DNA from: Croceibacterium_A sp039920345
GTDB taxonomy: Bacteria > Pseudomonadota > Alphaproteobacteria > Sphingomonadales > Sphingomonadaceae
Length of the DNA stretch: 21,751 nucleotides
Assembly (NCBI GenBank): GCA_039920345.1
Contig: JBDSDZ010000153.1
Location: 1 to 21,751 of the forward strand
Reading direction: 5' to 3'
Shown: piece after piece, positions 13,372-20,340 of the stretch
Layout: each line of letters begins with the position of its first letter
Position numbering within the stretch: position 1 is the stretch's first letter
Made by a program: the position numbers and the translations under genes
The notes under the pieces: generated by a model
The model's input: only the letters and a program-made list of their open reading frames with translations
What the model was told of the DNA's origin: nothing
Database searches by the model: none

Positions 13372-16143
13372 GTGAACGACACGACCGATACCCTTGAGCC
13401 GCCGGCAGCGCCGGCCGAGTTCGAACGCATCGACATCGTCGATGAAATGAAGACCAGCTATCTCGATTACGCGATGAGCGTGATCGTGAGCCGGGCGCTG
13501 CCGGACGTGCGCGACGGGCTCAAGCCGGTCCACCGCCGCATCTTGTGGACCTGCCAGGAAGGCGGCTTCGTCGCCGGCCGGCCGTACCGCAAGTCAGCCA
13601 AGATCGTCGGCGATGCGATGGGCAATTACCACCCGCACGGCAACCAGGCGATTTACGACGCGCTGGCGCGCATGGCGCAGTGGTGGTCGATGCGCGTGCC
13701 GTTGATGGACGGCCAGGGCAACTTCGGCTCGATGGACCCCGATCCGCCCGCCGCCGAACGCTACACCGAAGCGCGGCTGGCCAAGGTGGCGATGTCGCTG
13801 CTCGAAGATATCGACAAGGATACCGTCGATTTTGTCGAGAACTATGACGGTTCGCGCCGTGAACCCTCGGTCCTCCCCGCCCGCTTCCCCAACCTGCTGG
13901 TCAACGGCGCCGGCGGCATCGCCGTGGGCATGGCGACCAATATCCCGCCGCACAACCTGGGCGAAGTGATCGACGGCTGCTTTGCGATGATCGAAAATCC
14001 GGCGATCACGTCGGAAGAACTGTTCGAGATTATTCCCGGGCCCGATTTCCCCACCGCGCCGCTGATCCTCGGCAGCCACGGTGCCCGCTCGGCCTACACC
14101 ACCGGGCGCGGCTCGATCCTGCAGCGCTGCCGCCACGTAATCGAAGAAGGGCGCGGCGACCGCCAGTCTATCGTCCTCACCAGCATTCCCTACCAGGTCG
14201 GCAAGGCAGGCCTGGTCGAGAAGATCGCCGATGCCGCCAAGGACAAGCGCATCGAAGGCGTGTCCGACATCCGCGACGAATCCAACCGCAATGGCGTGCG
14301 CGTGGTGATCGAGCTGAAGCGCGATGCGACGGCCGATGTGGTGCTCAACCAGTTGTGGCGGCACACCCCGGCACAGTCGAGCTTCCCGGCCAACATGCTC
14401 GCCATTCGCGGCGGGCGGCCCGAAACGCTGGCGCTTCGCGATTTCATCCACGCGTTCATCCAGTTTCGCGAACAGGTTATCACCCGGCGCACCAAGTTCG
14501 AACTGAACAAGGCGCGTGACCGGGCGCATATCCTGCTCGGGCTGGTGGTCGCGGTGTCGCACCTCGATGAAGTGGTGGCGATGATCCGCGGCTCGGCCAA
14601 TCCAGCCGATGCCCGCGCCCGCCTGCTGGCGCGCGAATGGCCGACCGACGATATCGCGCCGTATCTCTCGCTGGTCGAAGCGGTCGAGCCCGACCTGGGC
14701 GCCGCTGCAGGCCGCTATCGCCTGTCGGAAACGCAGGTGAAGGCGATCCTCGACCTGCGGCTGCATCGCCTGACCGCGCTCGGGCGTGACGAAATTGGCG
14801 GCGAGCTCAAGGAATTGTCCGTCTCGATCGCAGAATACCTCGCGATCCTCGGCGACCGCGCGCGGCTATATGAAGTCATGCGCGAAGAGCTGGCCGCCGT
14901 GCGCGAGGCTTATGCCACGCCGCGCGTCAGCGAAATCGCGCCTGCATGGGACGGGATCGACGACGAAGACCTGATCGAGCGCGGCGAAATGGTCGTGACC
15001 GTTACGCTCGACGGCTACATCAAGCGCACGCCGCTCTCCACCTTCCGGGCCCAGAACCGCGGCGGCAAGGGCCGCGCCGGGATGGCGACGAAGGAAGAAG
15101 ACGCGGTGTCGGAGATGTTCGTCACCTCCACCCACAACCCCGTGCTGTTTTTCTCCACCGCGGGCAAGGTCTATCGCCTCAAGGTGTGGAAGCTGCCCGA
15201 AGGCGGCCCGGCCACGCGCGGGCGGCCCATCGTCAACCTGCTCCCCGCGCTCGATGCCGGGGAAACCATCCGCACCGTCCTGCCGCTGCCCGAAGACGAG
15301 GACGCCTGGGGCGCGCTCACCGTGGTGTTCGCCACGGCCAAAGGCAGCGTCCGGCGCAATTCGATGGACGCCTTCACCAACATCCCGACCAACGGCAAGT
15401 TCGCCATGCGGTTCGAAGATGAAAGCGCTGATCGGTTGATCGGCGTGGCGCTGCTCGAAGCGGGCGATGACGTGATGCTCGCCACCCGCCAGGGCAAGGC
15501 GATCCGCTTCGATGGCGAGGACGTGCGCGAATTCGTCAGCCGGACCAGCACCGGCGTGCGCGGCATGAAGCTCAAGCCGGATGACGAAGTCGTCTCGCTC
15601 TCGATCCTCCACCGGGTTGGCGTGGCTGATCAGGAAGAGCGCGACCAGTATTTGCGCTTCGCCCCGTGGAAGGCCGAAAAAGAAGGCGAGCCCGACATGT
15701 CGGCTGACCGCTTTGCCGAGCTGGCCGACAAGGAGCAATTCCTGCTCACCGTCTGCGCCAATGGCTACGGCAAGCTGTCCTCGGCTTACGAGTATCGCCG
15801 CACCGGTCGCGGCGGCCAGGGCATCACCAACATCGACAATATCGGCCGCAATGGCCCGGTCGTCGCCAGCTTCACCGCGACCAAGGCGGACCAGCTCATG
15901 CTGGTGACCGACCAGGCCAAGCTGATCCGTATCGGGCTCGATTCGCTGCGCGTGATCGGCCGCAATAGTGCCGGGGTGCGCCTGTTCGACGTTGCCAAGG
16001 ACGAACTGGTCGTCAGCGCCGTGCGCATCGACGAGCCGGACGAACCCGAGGACGAACTCGTGGATGACATGACCGACGCCGTCACACCGAGCGAGCCAGC
16101 AGCCGAAGGCGATCCGCCCGAAAGCGATGACCCCGGAGAATAA
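13372..16143 (+). CDS. gyrA: DNA gyrase subunit A
   Basis: GyrA cuts and rejoins DNA in the GyrA2B2 gyrase that introduces negative supercoils. The 923-residue product has the N-terminal breakage-reunion domain (TSYLDYAMSVIVSRALPDV, GLKPVHRRIL) with catalytic Tyr131 in ERYTEARL, and a C-terminal beta-pinwheel with GyrA box QNRGGKG (residues 561-567; consensus Q-R/K-RGG-K/R-G). An acidic tail (DEPDEPEDELVDD) ends it. Length and GyrA box favour GyrA over ParC. The quinolone region reads GNYHPHGNQAIYDALARMAQ, so the positions of E. coli Asp82 and Ser83 are Asn91 and Gln92, while Asp87 is kept as Asp96; Met120 is replaced by Glu129 next to the catalytic Arg-Tyr. The start is GTG with no clear ribosome-binding site. 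Confidence 0.95.
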   Translation: MNDTTDTLEPPAAPAEFERIDIVDEMKTSYLDYAMSVIVSRALPDVRDGLKPVHRRILWTCQEGGFVAGRPYRKSAKIVGDAMGNYHPHGNQAIYDALARMAQWWSMRVPLMDGQGNFGSMDPDPPAAERYTEARLAKVAMSLLEDIDKDTVDFVENYDGSRREPSVLPARFPNLLVNGAGGIAVGMATNIPPHNLGEVIDGCFAMIENPAITSEELFEIIPGPDFPTAPLILGSHGARSAYTTGRGSILQRCRHVIEEGRGDRQSIVLTSIPYQVGKAGLVEKIADAAKDKRIEGVSDIRDESNRNGVRVVIELKRDATADVVLNQLWRHTPAQSSFPANMLAIRGGRPETLALRDFIHAFIQFREQVITRRTKFELNKARDRAHILLGLVVAVSHLDEVVAMIRGSANPADARARLLAREWPTDDIAPYLSLVEAVEPDLGAAAGRYRLSETQVKAILDLRLHRLTALGRDEIGGELKELSVSIAEYLAILGDRARLYEVMREELAAVREAYATPRVSEIAPAWDGIDDEDLIERGEMVVTVTLDGYIKRTPLSTFRAQNRGGKGRAGMATKEEDAVSEMFVTSTHNPVLFFSTAGKVYRLKVWKLPEGGPATRGRPIVNLLPALDAGETIRTVLPLPEDEDAWGALTVVFATAKGSVRRNSMDAFTNIPTNGKFAMRFEDESADRLIGVALLEAGDDVMLATRQGKAIRFDGEDVREFVSRTSTGVRGMKLKPDDEVVSLSILHRVGVADQEERDQYLRFAPWKAEKEGEPDMSADRFAELADKEQFLLTVCANGYGKLSSAYEYRRTGRGGQGITNIDNIGRNGPVVASFTATKADQLMLVTDQAKLIRIGLDSLRVIGRNSAGVRLFDVAKDELVVSAVRIDEPDEPEDELVDDMTDAVTPSEPAAEGDPPESDDPGE

Positions 16144-16148
16144 GGTGC

Positions 16149-16179
16149 TTGACCCTTACGCGGCGTGAGGGACTATCAG
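16149..16179 (+). promoter_or_regulatory. MerR-type promoter with spacer dyad, upstream of tipA-like gene
   Basis: TTGACC (16149-16154) and TATCAG (16174-16179) are separated by 19 nt, the stretched spacing typical of MerR-controlled promoters. The spacer region holds the dyad CCCTTACGC-G-GCGTGAGGG (16153-16171), with 8 of 9 arm positions matching. It starts 6 nt after the gyrA stop and ends 25 nt before the regulator's start codon, which points to autoregulation. Confidence 0.7.
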
Positions 16180-16204
16180 CCGTCCTCGCGGAAGGACGAC
16201 GAGC

Positions 16205-16978
16205 ATGAGCACTTACACCGTCAAGCAGCTTGCCAGGCTCTCCGGAGTCTCGGTACGCGCGCTGCATCATTACGACGAAATCGGCCTGCTCAAACCGGCG
16301 TTCATCGGCGAGAACCGCTATCGTTACTACGGGCGCGAGGAATTGCTGCGCCTGCAGGACATCCTGTTCCACCGCGAACTGGGTGTGCCGCTGGCCGGCA
16401 TCGCGCGATTGCTCGACGCCGAGGGTCGCGACCGTCTCGCGATCCTGGCCGAGCATCGGGCCATGCTTGCCGAGCGGGTCAAGCGTTCTCGCCAACTCCT
16501 CCAGACGATCGACCGCACGATCGCGGAGCTAACAGGAGATGGCACGATGGCCGACAAGGAACTCTACAAGGGCTTTTCGCCCGAGAAACAGGCCCAATAC
16601 GAGGATTGGCTGGTCGAAACCTACGGCGGCGACATGCGCCAGCGGATCGACGACAGCAAGGCGCACCTCAAACAGCTCGGCACAGACAGCGTGCGGGACG
16701 TCATGGCCGAAGGCGAGGCGGCGCAAGATGCTCTCGCCAGGCTGTTTGCGGAAGGCGCGCCCGGCGACGGCCCGGACGCAAGCGCCGCGCTCGAACGGCA
16801 CCGCATCTGGCTGAGTCAAACCTGGGGTCGTGCGTGCCCACCCGAGGCTTATGCCGGGATGGCGGACCTCTATCTGGGTCATCCGGATTTTCGCAAGCAC
16901 TTCGAGAACCGGGGGGCCGGTTTTACGGACTGGCTCGCCGCAGCCATGAAGGAATACGCAGGCCGCCTCGCGGCCTAG
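16205..16978 (+). CDS. MerR-family regulator with TipAS ligand-binding domain
   Basis: A 257-residue transcription factor. Residues 1 to about 70 are a MerR winged helix-turn-helix (YTVKQLARLSGVSVRALHHY, DEIGLLKPA, RYRYYGREELLRLQDI), a coiled-coil dimer helix follows (about 75-110), and residues from about 115 match the TipAS antibiotic-binding domain (YKGFSPEKQAQYEDWLVETY; then CPPEAYAGMADLYLGHPDF). Cys211 in RACPPE lies where TipAL of Streptomyces lividans has Cys214, which bonds thiostrepton; family knowledge. AAGGA lies 8 nt before the ATG. A second strong ribosome-binding site and ATG occur in frame at codon 115. The Caulobacter homologue SkgA affects stationary-phase katG. The stop overlaps that of the convergent YhhN gene in CTAG. 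The ligand here is unknown. Confidence 0.9.
   Translation: MSTYTVKQLARLSGVSVRALHHYDEIGLLKPAFIGENRYRYYGREELLRLQDILFHRELGVPLAGIARLLDAEGRDRLAILAEHRAMLAERVKRSRQLLQTIDRTIAELTGDGTMADKELYKGFSPEKQAQYEDWLVETYGGDMRQRIDDSKAHLKQLGTDSVRDVMAEGEAAQDALARLFAEGAPGDGPDASAALERHRIWLSQTWGRACPPEAYAGMADLYLGHPDFRKHFENRGAGFTDWLAAAMKEYAGRLAA
16534..16549 (+). promoter_or_regulatory. Internal ribosome-binding site and in-frame ATG for a TipAS-like short product
   Basis: AGGAG (16534-16538), an 8-nt spacer and ATG (16547-16549) lie in frame inside the MerR-family gene at the junction of coiled coil and ligand-binding domain. The product from here would be 143 residues beginning MADKELYKGF. In S. lividans tipA the same gene yields a 253-residue TipAL and a 144-residue TipAS from an internal start, so position and size agree closely. 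Use of this start is inferred. Confidence 0.6.
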
Positions 16979-17661
16979 TTGTTGACCACGATGCGCAGCT
17001 CGGGGTCGCGTTTGCGCAAGGTCTGCGCGACCCCGGTAGCGATCAGGAACTGGCCGAGGTAATAAATCGGCCAGACCAGCACGCGCGGCACCACGCTGCC
17101 TTGCAGCGGCCCCATTTCGGCGAGGTCGAGCAGGTTTGCCAACAGCACCAGTGCGGCGCCCGCACCCACGCGGTAGCGCGGGAACACGCTGGCCCAGGCG
17201 CTCGCCGCCATCGCGCCCAGCGCCAACCCATAAAGCGCCAGGTTGAGCGCCTGTGTGCGGTCTGCCGGCATTAGCCAGGCAATCGCCGGGGTCAGCAGCA
17301 GCATCGCGACAATGGCGGCCTTCTGCGACGGGGTCAGCGCCGGGCGGCGATTGCGCAGGAACACCCCCATCGCCATCACGAAATATGCGAAGAACAGCAG
17401 CCCGCTGATCGTCCGGTCATATTCAATCTCAACCACCATATCGCCCAGCGCGGCAGCGCCGAACGCCCACACCATCAGGCGCGCATCGGGGCTCGAATGG
17501 CGCAGCCACAGGTAGCCGGCGAGGAACGCGATCGCCGCGCCCTTGAGCGGGATCAGGTAGAGGCCGGGCCACGGCACCCAGCGCAAGTAATAGAATGCCA
17601 ATGCGGCCACGACACTGGCGAGGAGGAGCGGGCGTTTCTCGGCCAGGGCGCGTTTGGGCAT
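16975..17661 (-). CDS. YhhN/TMEM86-family membrane protein (putative lysoplasmalogenase)
   Basis: A 228-residue polytopic membrane protein with about eight hydrophobic helices. Family-type features are the early helix ending YLIPLKGAAIAFLAGYLW, the GAAALGDMVVEIEYD segment (the conserved Gly-Asp region), and a late VLVWPIYYLGQFLIATG helix. Vertebrate TMEM86B members hydrolyse the vinyl ether of lysoplasmalogen; whether bacterial members do so is less settled, so the activity is inferred. The ATG at 17661 has AAGGGA 5 nt upstream. An ATG at 17709 in frame would overlap the trmFO start and has no ribosome-binding site, so I rejected it. The gene is divergent from trmFO (46 bp) and convergent with the MerR gene, sharing the stop palindrome CTAG. 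Confidence 0.8.
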   Translation of the reverse strand: MPKRALAEKRPLLLASVVAALAFYYLRWVPWPGLYLIPLKGAAIAFLAGYLWLRHSSPDARLMVWAFGAAALGDMVVEIEYDRTISGLLFFAYFVMAMGVFLRNRRPALTPSQKAAIVAMLLLTPAIAWLMPADRTQALNLALYGLALGAMAASAWASVFPRYRVGAGAALVLLANLLDLAEMGPLQGSVVPRVLVWPIYYLGQFLIATGVAQTLRKRDPELRIVVNN

Positions 17662-17707
17662 GCCCTTCCCTTGACGCCATGCGCCCGCCGGAGCAAGCGC
17701 CCGCTGC

Positions 17708-19057
17708 ATGGCACACCAGGTTCACATCATCGGCGGCGGCCTCGCGGGCAGCGAAGCGGCCTGGCAGCTGGCCCGGCGCGGCGTGCGCGTGCGGTTGTCG
17801 GAAATGCGCGGTGGCGGCGGAATGACGCCCGCCCACCAGACCGATGGGCTGGCCGAACTGGTCTGTTCCAACAGCTTCCGGTCCGACGATGACGAGAAGA
17901 ACGCCGTCGGCCTGCTGCATCACGAAATGCGGCGGCTGGATTCGCTGGTGATGCGCGCCGGTGAAGTCGCGCGGGTCCCGGCGGGTTCCGCGATGGCGGT
18001 CGACCGCGACCTGTTCAGCGCGGCGGTGCAGGCCGAGCTGGAAGCGCATCCCAATATCGAGATCGTGCGCGAGCAGGTCGATGCGCTGCCAGAGAGCGGC
18101 CTGACCATCGTGGCGACTGGCCCGCTGACTGCCGCCACGCTGGCGCAAAGCATCGGGCGTGCCACCGGGGCCGAAAGCCTCGCCTTCTTCGATGCCATCG
18201 CGCCGATCATCCACCACGACAGTGTCGACATGGACGTGTGCTGGATGGCCGCCCGGTGGGACAAGGGGGGCAAGGATTACATCAACTGCCCGATGGACCG
18301 GGAGCAATACCTCGCTTTCCATCAGGGCCTGCTCGATGCCGAAAAAGGCGAATTCAAGCAGTGGGAAGCCGATACGCCGTACTTCGAAGGCTGCATGCCG
18401 ATCGAGGTGATGGCAGAACGCGGGGTCGATACCTTGCGCTTCGGACCGATGAAGCCGGTCGGGCTCGACAACCCGCACACTGCCACGCCTGAATTCCCCG
18501 AAGGCCGCTGGGCTTACGCGGTCGTGCAACTGCGCCAGGACAACAAGCTGGGCACGCTGTGGAACATGGTCGGTTTCCAGACCAAGATGAAACACGGCGC
18601 GCAGGTGGAATTGTTCCGCACCATCCCGGGCCTGCAGAATGCCGAATTCGCGCGGCTCGGCGGGATGCACCGCAACACCTTCCTCAATTCGCCGGTGCTG
18701 CTCGATCGGCAGTTGCGCCTCAACCGCGCGCCGCACATCCGCTTTGCCGGGCAGATTACCGGCTGCGAGGGCTATGTCGAAAGCTCGGCCGTGGGGCTGC
18801 TGGCGGGCATGATGACGGCGGCCGAACTGGCGGGCGACGACTGGACTACGCCGCCGCGCACCAGCGCGATGGGCGCATTGCTGGCGCACATCACCGGCGA
18901 TGCGGAAGCGGAGACCTACCAGCCGATGAACGTCAATTTCGGGCTTTTCCCGCCCCTGCCCGATGTGAAGAAGAAGCAGCGTAAGGAAGCCTATACCGAG
19001 CGCGGCAAGGCCGATTTCGGCACCTGGCTGGCCTCAACCGAAGCGGTCCCGGCCTAG
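17708..19057 (+). CDS. trmFO: Folate- and FAD-dependent tRNA (uracil-54-C5)-methyltransferase
   Basis: TrmFO makes 5-methyluridine at position 54 in the T-loop of tRNA, using methylene-tetrahydrofolate as carbon donor and FADH2 as reductant. The 449-residue product has an N-terminal FAD-binding site (VHIIGGGLAGSEAAWQLARR). The catalytic Cys53 sits in LVCSNSFRSD and the second conserved Cys229 in YFEGCMPIE, equivalent to Cys53 and Cys226 of Bacillus subtilis TrmFO. The segment RFAGQITGCEGYVESSAVG with a C-terminal MNVNFGLFPP is also family-typical. The nearest GGAG is 14 nt upstream of the ATG, so initiation may be modest. Its stop overlaps the convergent EF-hand gene by 4 nt (CTAG). This replaces the SAM-dependent TrmA used by E. 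coli. Confidence 0.96.
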   Translation: MAHQVHIIGGGLAGSEAAWQLARRGVRVRLSEMRGGGGMTPAHQTDGLAELVCSNSFRSDDDEKNAVGLLHHEMRRLDSLVMRAGEVARVPAGSAMAVDRDLFSAAVQAELEAHPNIEIVREQVDALPESGLTIVATGPLTAATLAQSIGRATGAESLAFFDAIAPIIHHDSVDMDVCWMAARWDKGGKDYINCPMDREQYLAFHQGLLDAEKGEFKQWEADTPYFEGCMPIEVMAERGVDTLRFGPMKPVGLDNPHTATPEFPEGRWAYAVVQLRQDNKLGTLWNMVGFQTKMKHGAQVELFRTIPGLQNAEFARLGGMHRNTFLNSPVLLDRQLRLNRAPHIRFAGQITGCEGYVESSAVGLLAGMMTAAELAGDDWTTPPRTSAMGALLAHITGDAEAETYQPMNVNFGLFPPLPDVKKKQRKEAYTERGKADFGTWLASTEAVPA

Positions 19058-19509
19058 CACCGGCAACTGGGCCGCGCGGCGGGTTTGGGTGCGGTGGTGG
19101 CGAATTCACGCGCGCTCAGTTCGCGGTCGCCGTTGGCATCGGCCTGGTCAAAGCGGTCGACTGTCGTCACCGCCCATTCCTCGAACGTCAGCAGATTGTT
19201 GCCGTCCTTGTCGAGCTTGCGAAAGGCGTCGGTGCGGCTCGACAGCATCTCGTCGCGGGTGATCCGCTGGTCGCGGTTACGGTCATAGCGGAAGAAGCGC
19301 TGCTGCTCGCGCGTCAGTTCGCTCGCCTCGGGCGGAGCGGGGCCCTGCAATCCGGCGACGTTGGCGCTGGGCAGGCCTGTAGGTGCCGCCGCAGCGGCTG
19401 GCTCGGGCGGCGGTGCACCGCGTTCGACTGCGGCCCGGCCCTGCAGCCAGAATAGCCCAACACCCACCAGCAGCAGGGCGATCACGCCGCCAAGCAACAT
19501 CCGGTTCAC
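19054..19509 (-). CDS. Membrane-anchored EF-hand calcium-binding protein
   Basis: A 151-residue protein with one N-terminal hydrophobic helix (MLLGGVIALLLVGVGLFWLQ) that is an uncleaved anchor or signal, an Ala/Pro-rich linker (about residues 27-60) and three canonical EF-hand loops: DRNRDQRITRDE, DKDGNNLLTFEE and DANGDRELSARE. All three have Asp at position 1, Asp or Asn at 3 and 5, and Glu at 12, so calcium binding is likely. The topology places them in the periplasm (inference). The protein ends with two cysteines (SCRC). GTG at 19509 is preferred because GGAG lies 8 nt upstream; the ATG three codons later is alternative. It follows the squalene/phytoene-synthase-like gene by 32 bp, probably in one operon, and overlaps trmFO's stop. 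Confidence 0.82.
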   Translation of the reverse strand: MNRMLLGGVIALLLVGVGLFWLQGRAAVERGAPPPEPAAAAAPTGLPSANVAGLQGPAPPEASELTREQQRFFRYDRNRDQRITRDEMLSSRTDAFRKLDKDGNNLLTFEEWAVTTVDRFDQADANGDRELSAREFATTAPKPAARPSCRC

Positions 19510-19541
19510 GCACCATTCTCCGAAAACTTCCGGGTGTTACG

Positions 19542-20189
19542 CTAGCGCCCGGTGATACCGGTCCGCAAGGCCGCAAACAGGCTGCGCGGCCCACCGAGCA
19601 GCGGCGCGCCCCCGTGCGCAAGCGAGATCGAGCCCAGTTTTGCCAGCACCGCCAGCGGTCTCAGCGGTGCCTCAAGCCGCGTTGGCGGCGGGAAGCTGCG
19701 CCCGAAGTCGATCACTTGCGCGCGCTCGTCCGCGTTCGAGACATGCGCCGCAAGGTCGGCCAGCGCCCAGGTTCGCGCGGCTGGCTCGGCGCTATCCGCT
19801 TGCGCAACACCCAGTTCGCGCGCGAGGGCGACGAACGCCTGCGCGCGCCCGGCGATGAATTCGGTGATGACCGGCGGGGCCAAGTGGTCGGACAGGAGCG
19901 CTTCCCATCCGTCGACCAGCGGGCCGAGCGCCGAGGCATCGTGCCAGCTCCGCAGCGCCTCGAGCAGGGGTTCGCCGAGCGGCCATTCGGGTTGCGGCCT
20001 GGCCAGCACATCGCGCCACCAGGCCAGCCGCATCTGGCTGGCAATCGGTTCGCGCTGCGCGCGCAGGATCGAAGCCAGCCGGTCGTCCAGCGCCAGCAAG
20101 GCCAGCGTCGCCGGCCGCGCCCGCGCAGGGCAATAAGCCAGTGCGAGCCGCTGCGCCGGGGGCAATCCAGAAACGAGGGCGGAAGTCAT
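19542..20189 (-). CDS. Squalene/phytoene synthase-superfamily protein, NDUFAF6-like
   Basis: A 215-residue protein whose N-terminal half resembles the squalene/phytoene synthase fold of the NDUFAF6 (C8orf38) type: RLALAYCPARARPATLALLA, then a segment ending PIASQMRLAWWRDVLARP, the invariant-looking RLxWWRD block. The two aspartate-rich motifs that bind prenyl diphosphate in true synthases are not evident: the first is LLALDDRLASI and no DxxxD is seen near ALADLAAHVSN. It is also shorter than catalytic members (about 280 or more residues). A non-enzymatic role is therefore likely; in mitochondria NDUFAF6 assists complex I assembly. The ATG at 20189 is preferred over a TTG at 20222. It probably heads an operon with the EF-hand gene. 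Confidence 0.65.
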   Translation of the reverse strand: MTSALVSGLPPAQRLALAYCPARARPATLALLALDDRLASILRAQREPIASQMRLAWWRDVLARPQPEWPLGEPLLEALRSWHDASALGPLVDGWEALLSDHLAPPVITEFIAGRAQAFVALARELGVAQADSAEPAARTWALADLAAHVSNADERAQVIDFGRSFPPPTRLEAPLRPLAVLAKLGSISLAHGGAPLLGGPRSLFAALRTGITGR

Positions 20190-20230
20190 GTCCCGGCCGC
20201 TTCGCGTGGTCCGCCAAACCAAGTCAAGAC

Positions 20231-20260
20231 GTTAAGGTAAACGTTGACACTTCCTTAACC
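20231..20260. promoter_or_regulatory. CtrA-like site and inverted repeat upstream of the Tad gene
   Basis: GTTAAGG (20231-20237) and CCTTAAC (20253-20259) are perfect 7-bp inverted arms around a 15-nt spacer that contains TTGACA (20244-20249). Read as a CtrA box, TTGA-N7-TTAACC (20244-20260) differs from the alphaproteobacterial consensus TTAA-N7-TTAAC by one base. It lies about 80 nt before the tadG-like start and 42 nt before the divergent gene's start. Confidence 0.4.
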
Positions 20261-20340
20261 CTGAACCTGCACGAAGCGCTCACCACACATAGCTATTATC
20301 GTTGGATAGTTGTCTGCGGACAGGGGTCGGGGACGGTCAC

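Noticed and set aside
13594..14766. Minus-strand open frame of 390 codons opposite gyrA.
   Set aside because: Overlaps the conserved catalytic domain of gyrA and shows no family features of its own.
17662..17709. In-frame 16-residue extension of the YhhN gene starting at 17709, where CATG would give start codons on both strands.
   Set aside because: No ribosome-binding site before it, whereas AAGGGA precedes the ATG at 17661, and the extension is not hydrophobic.
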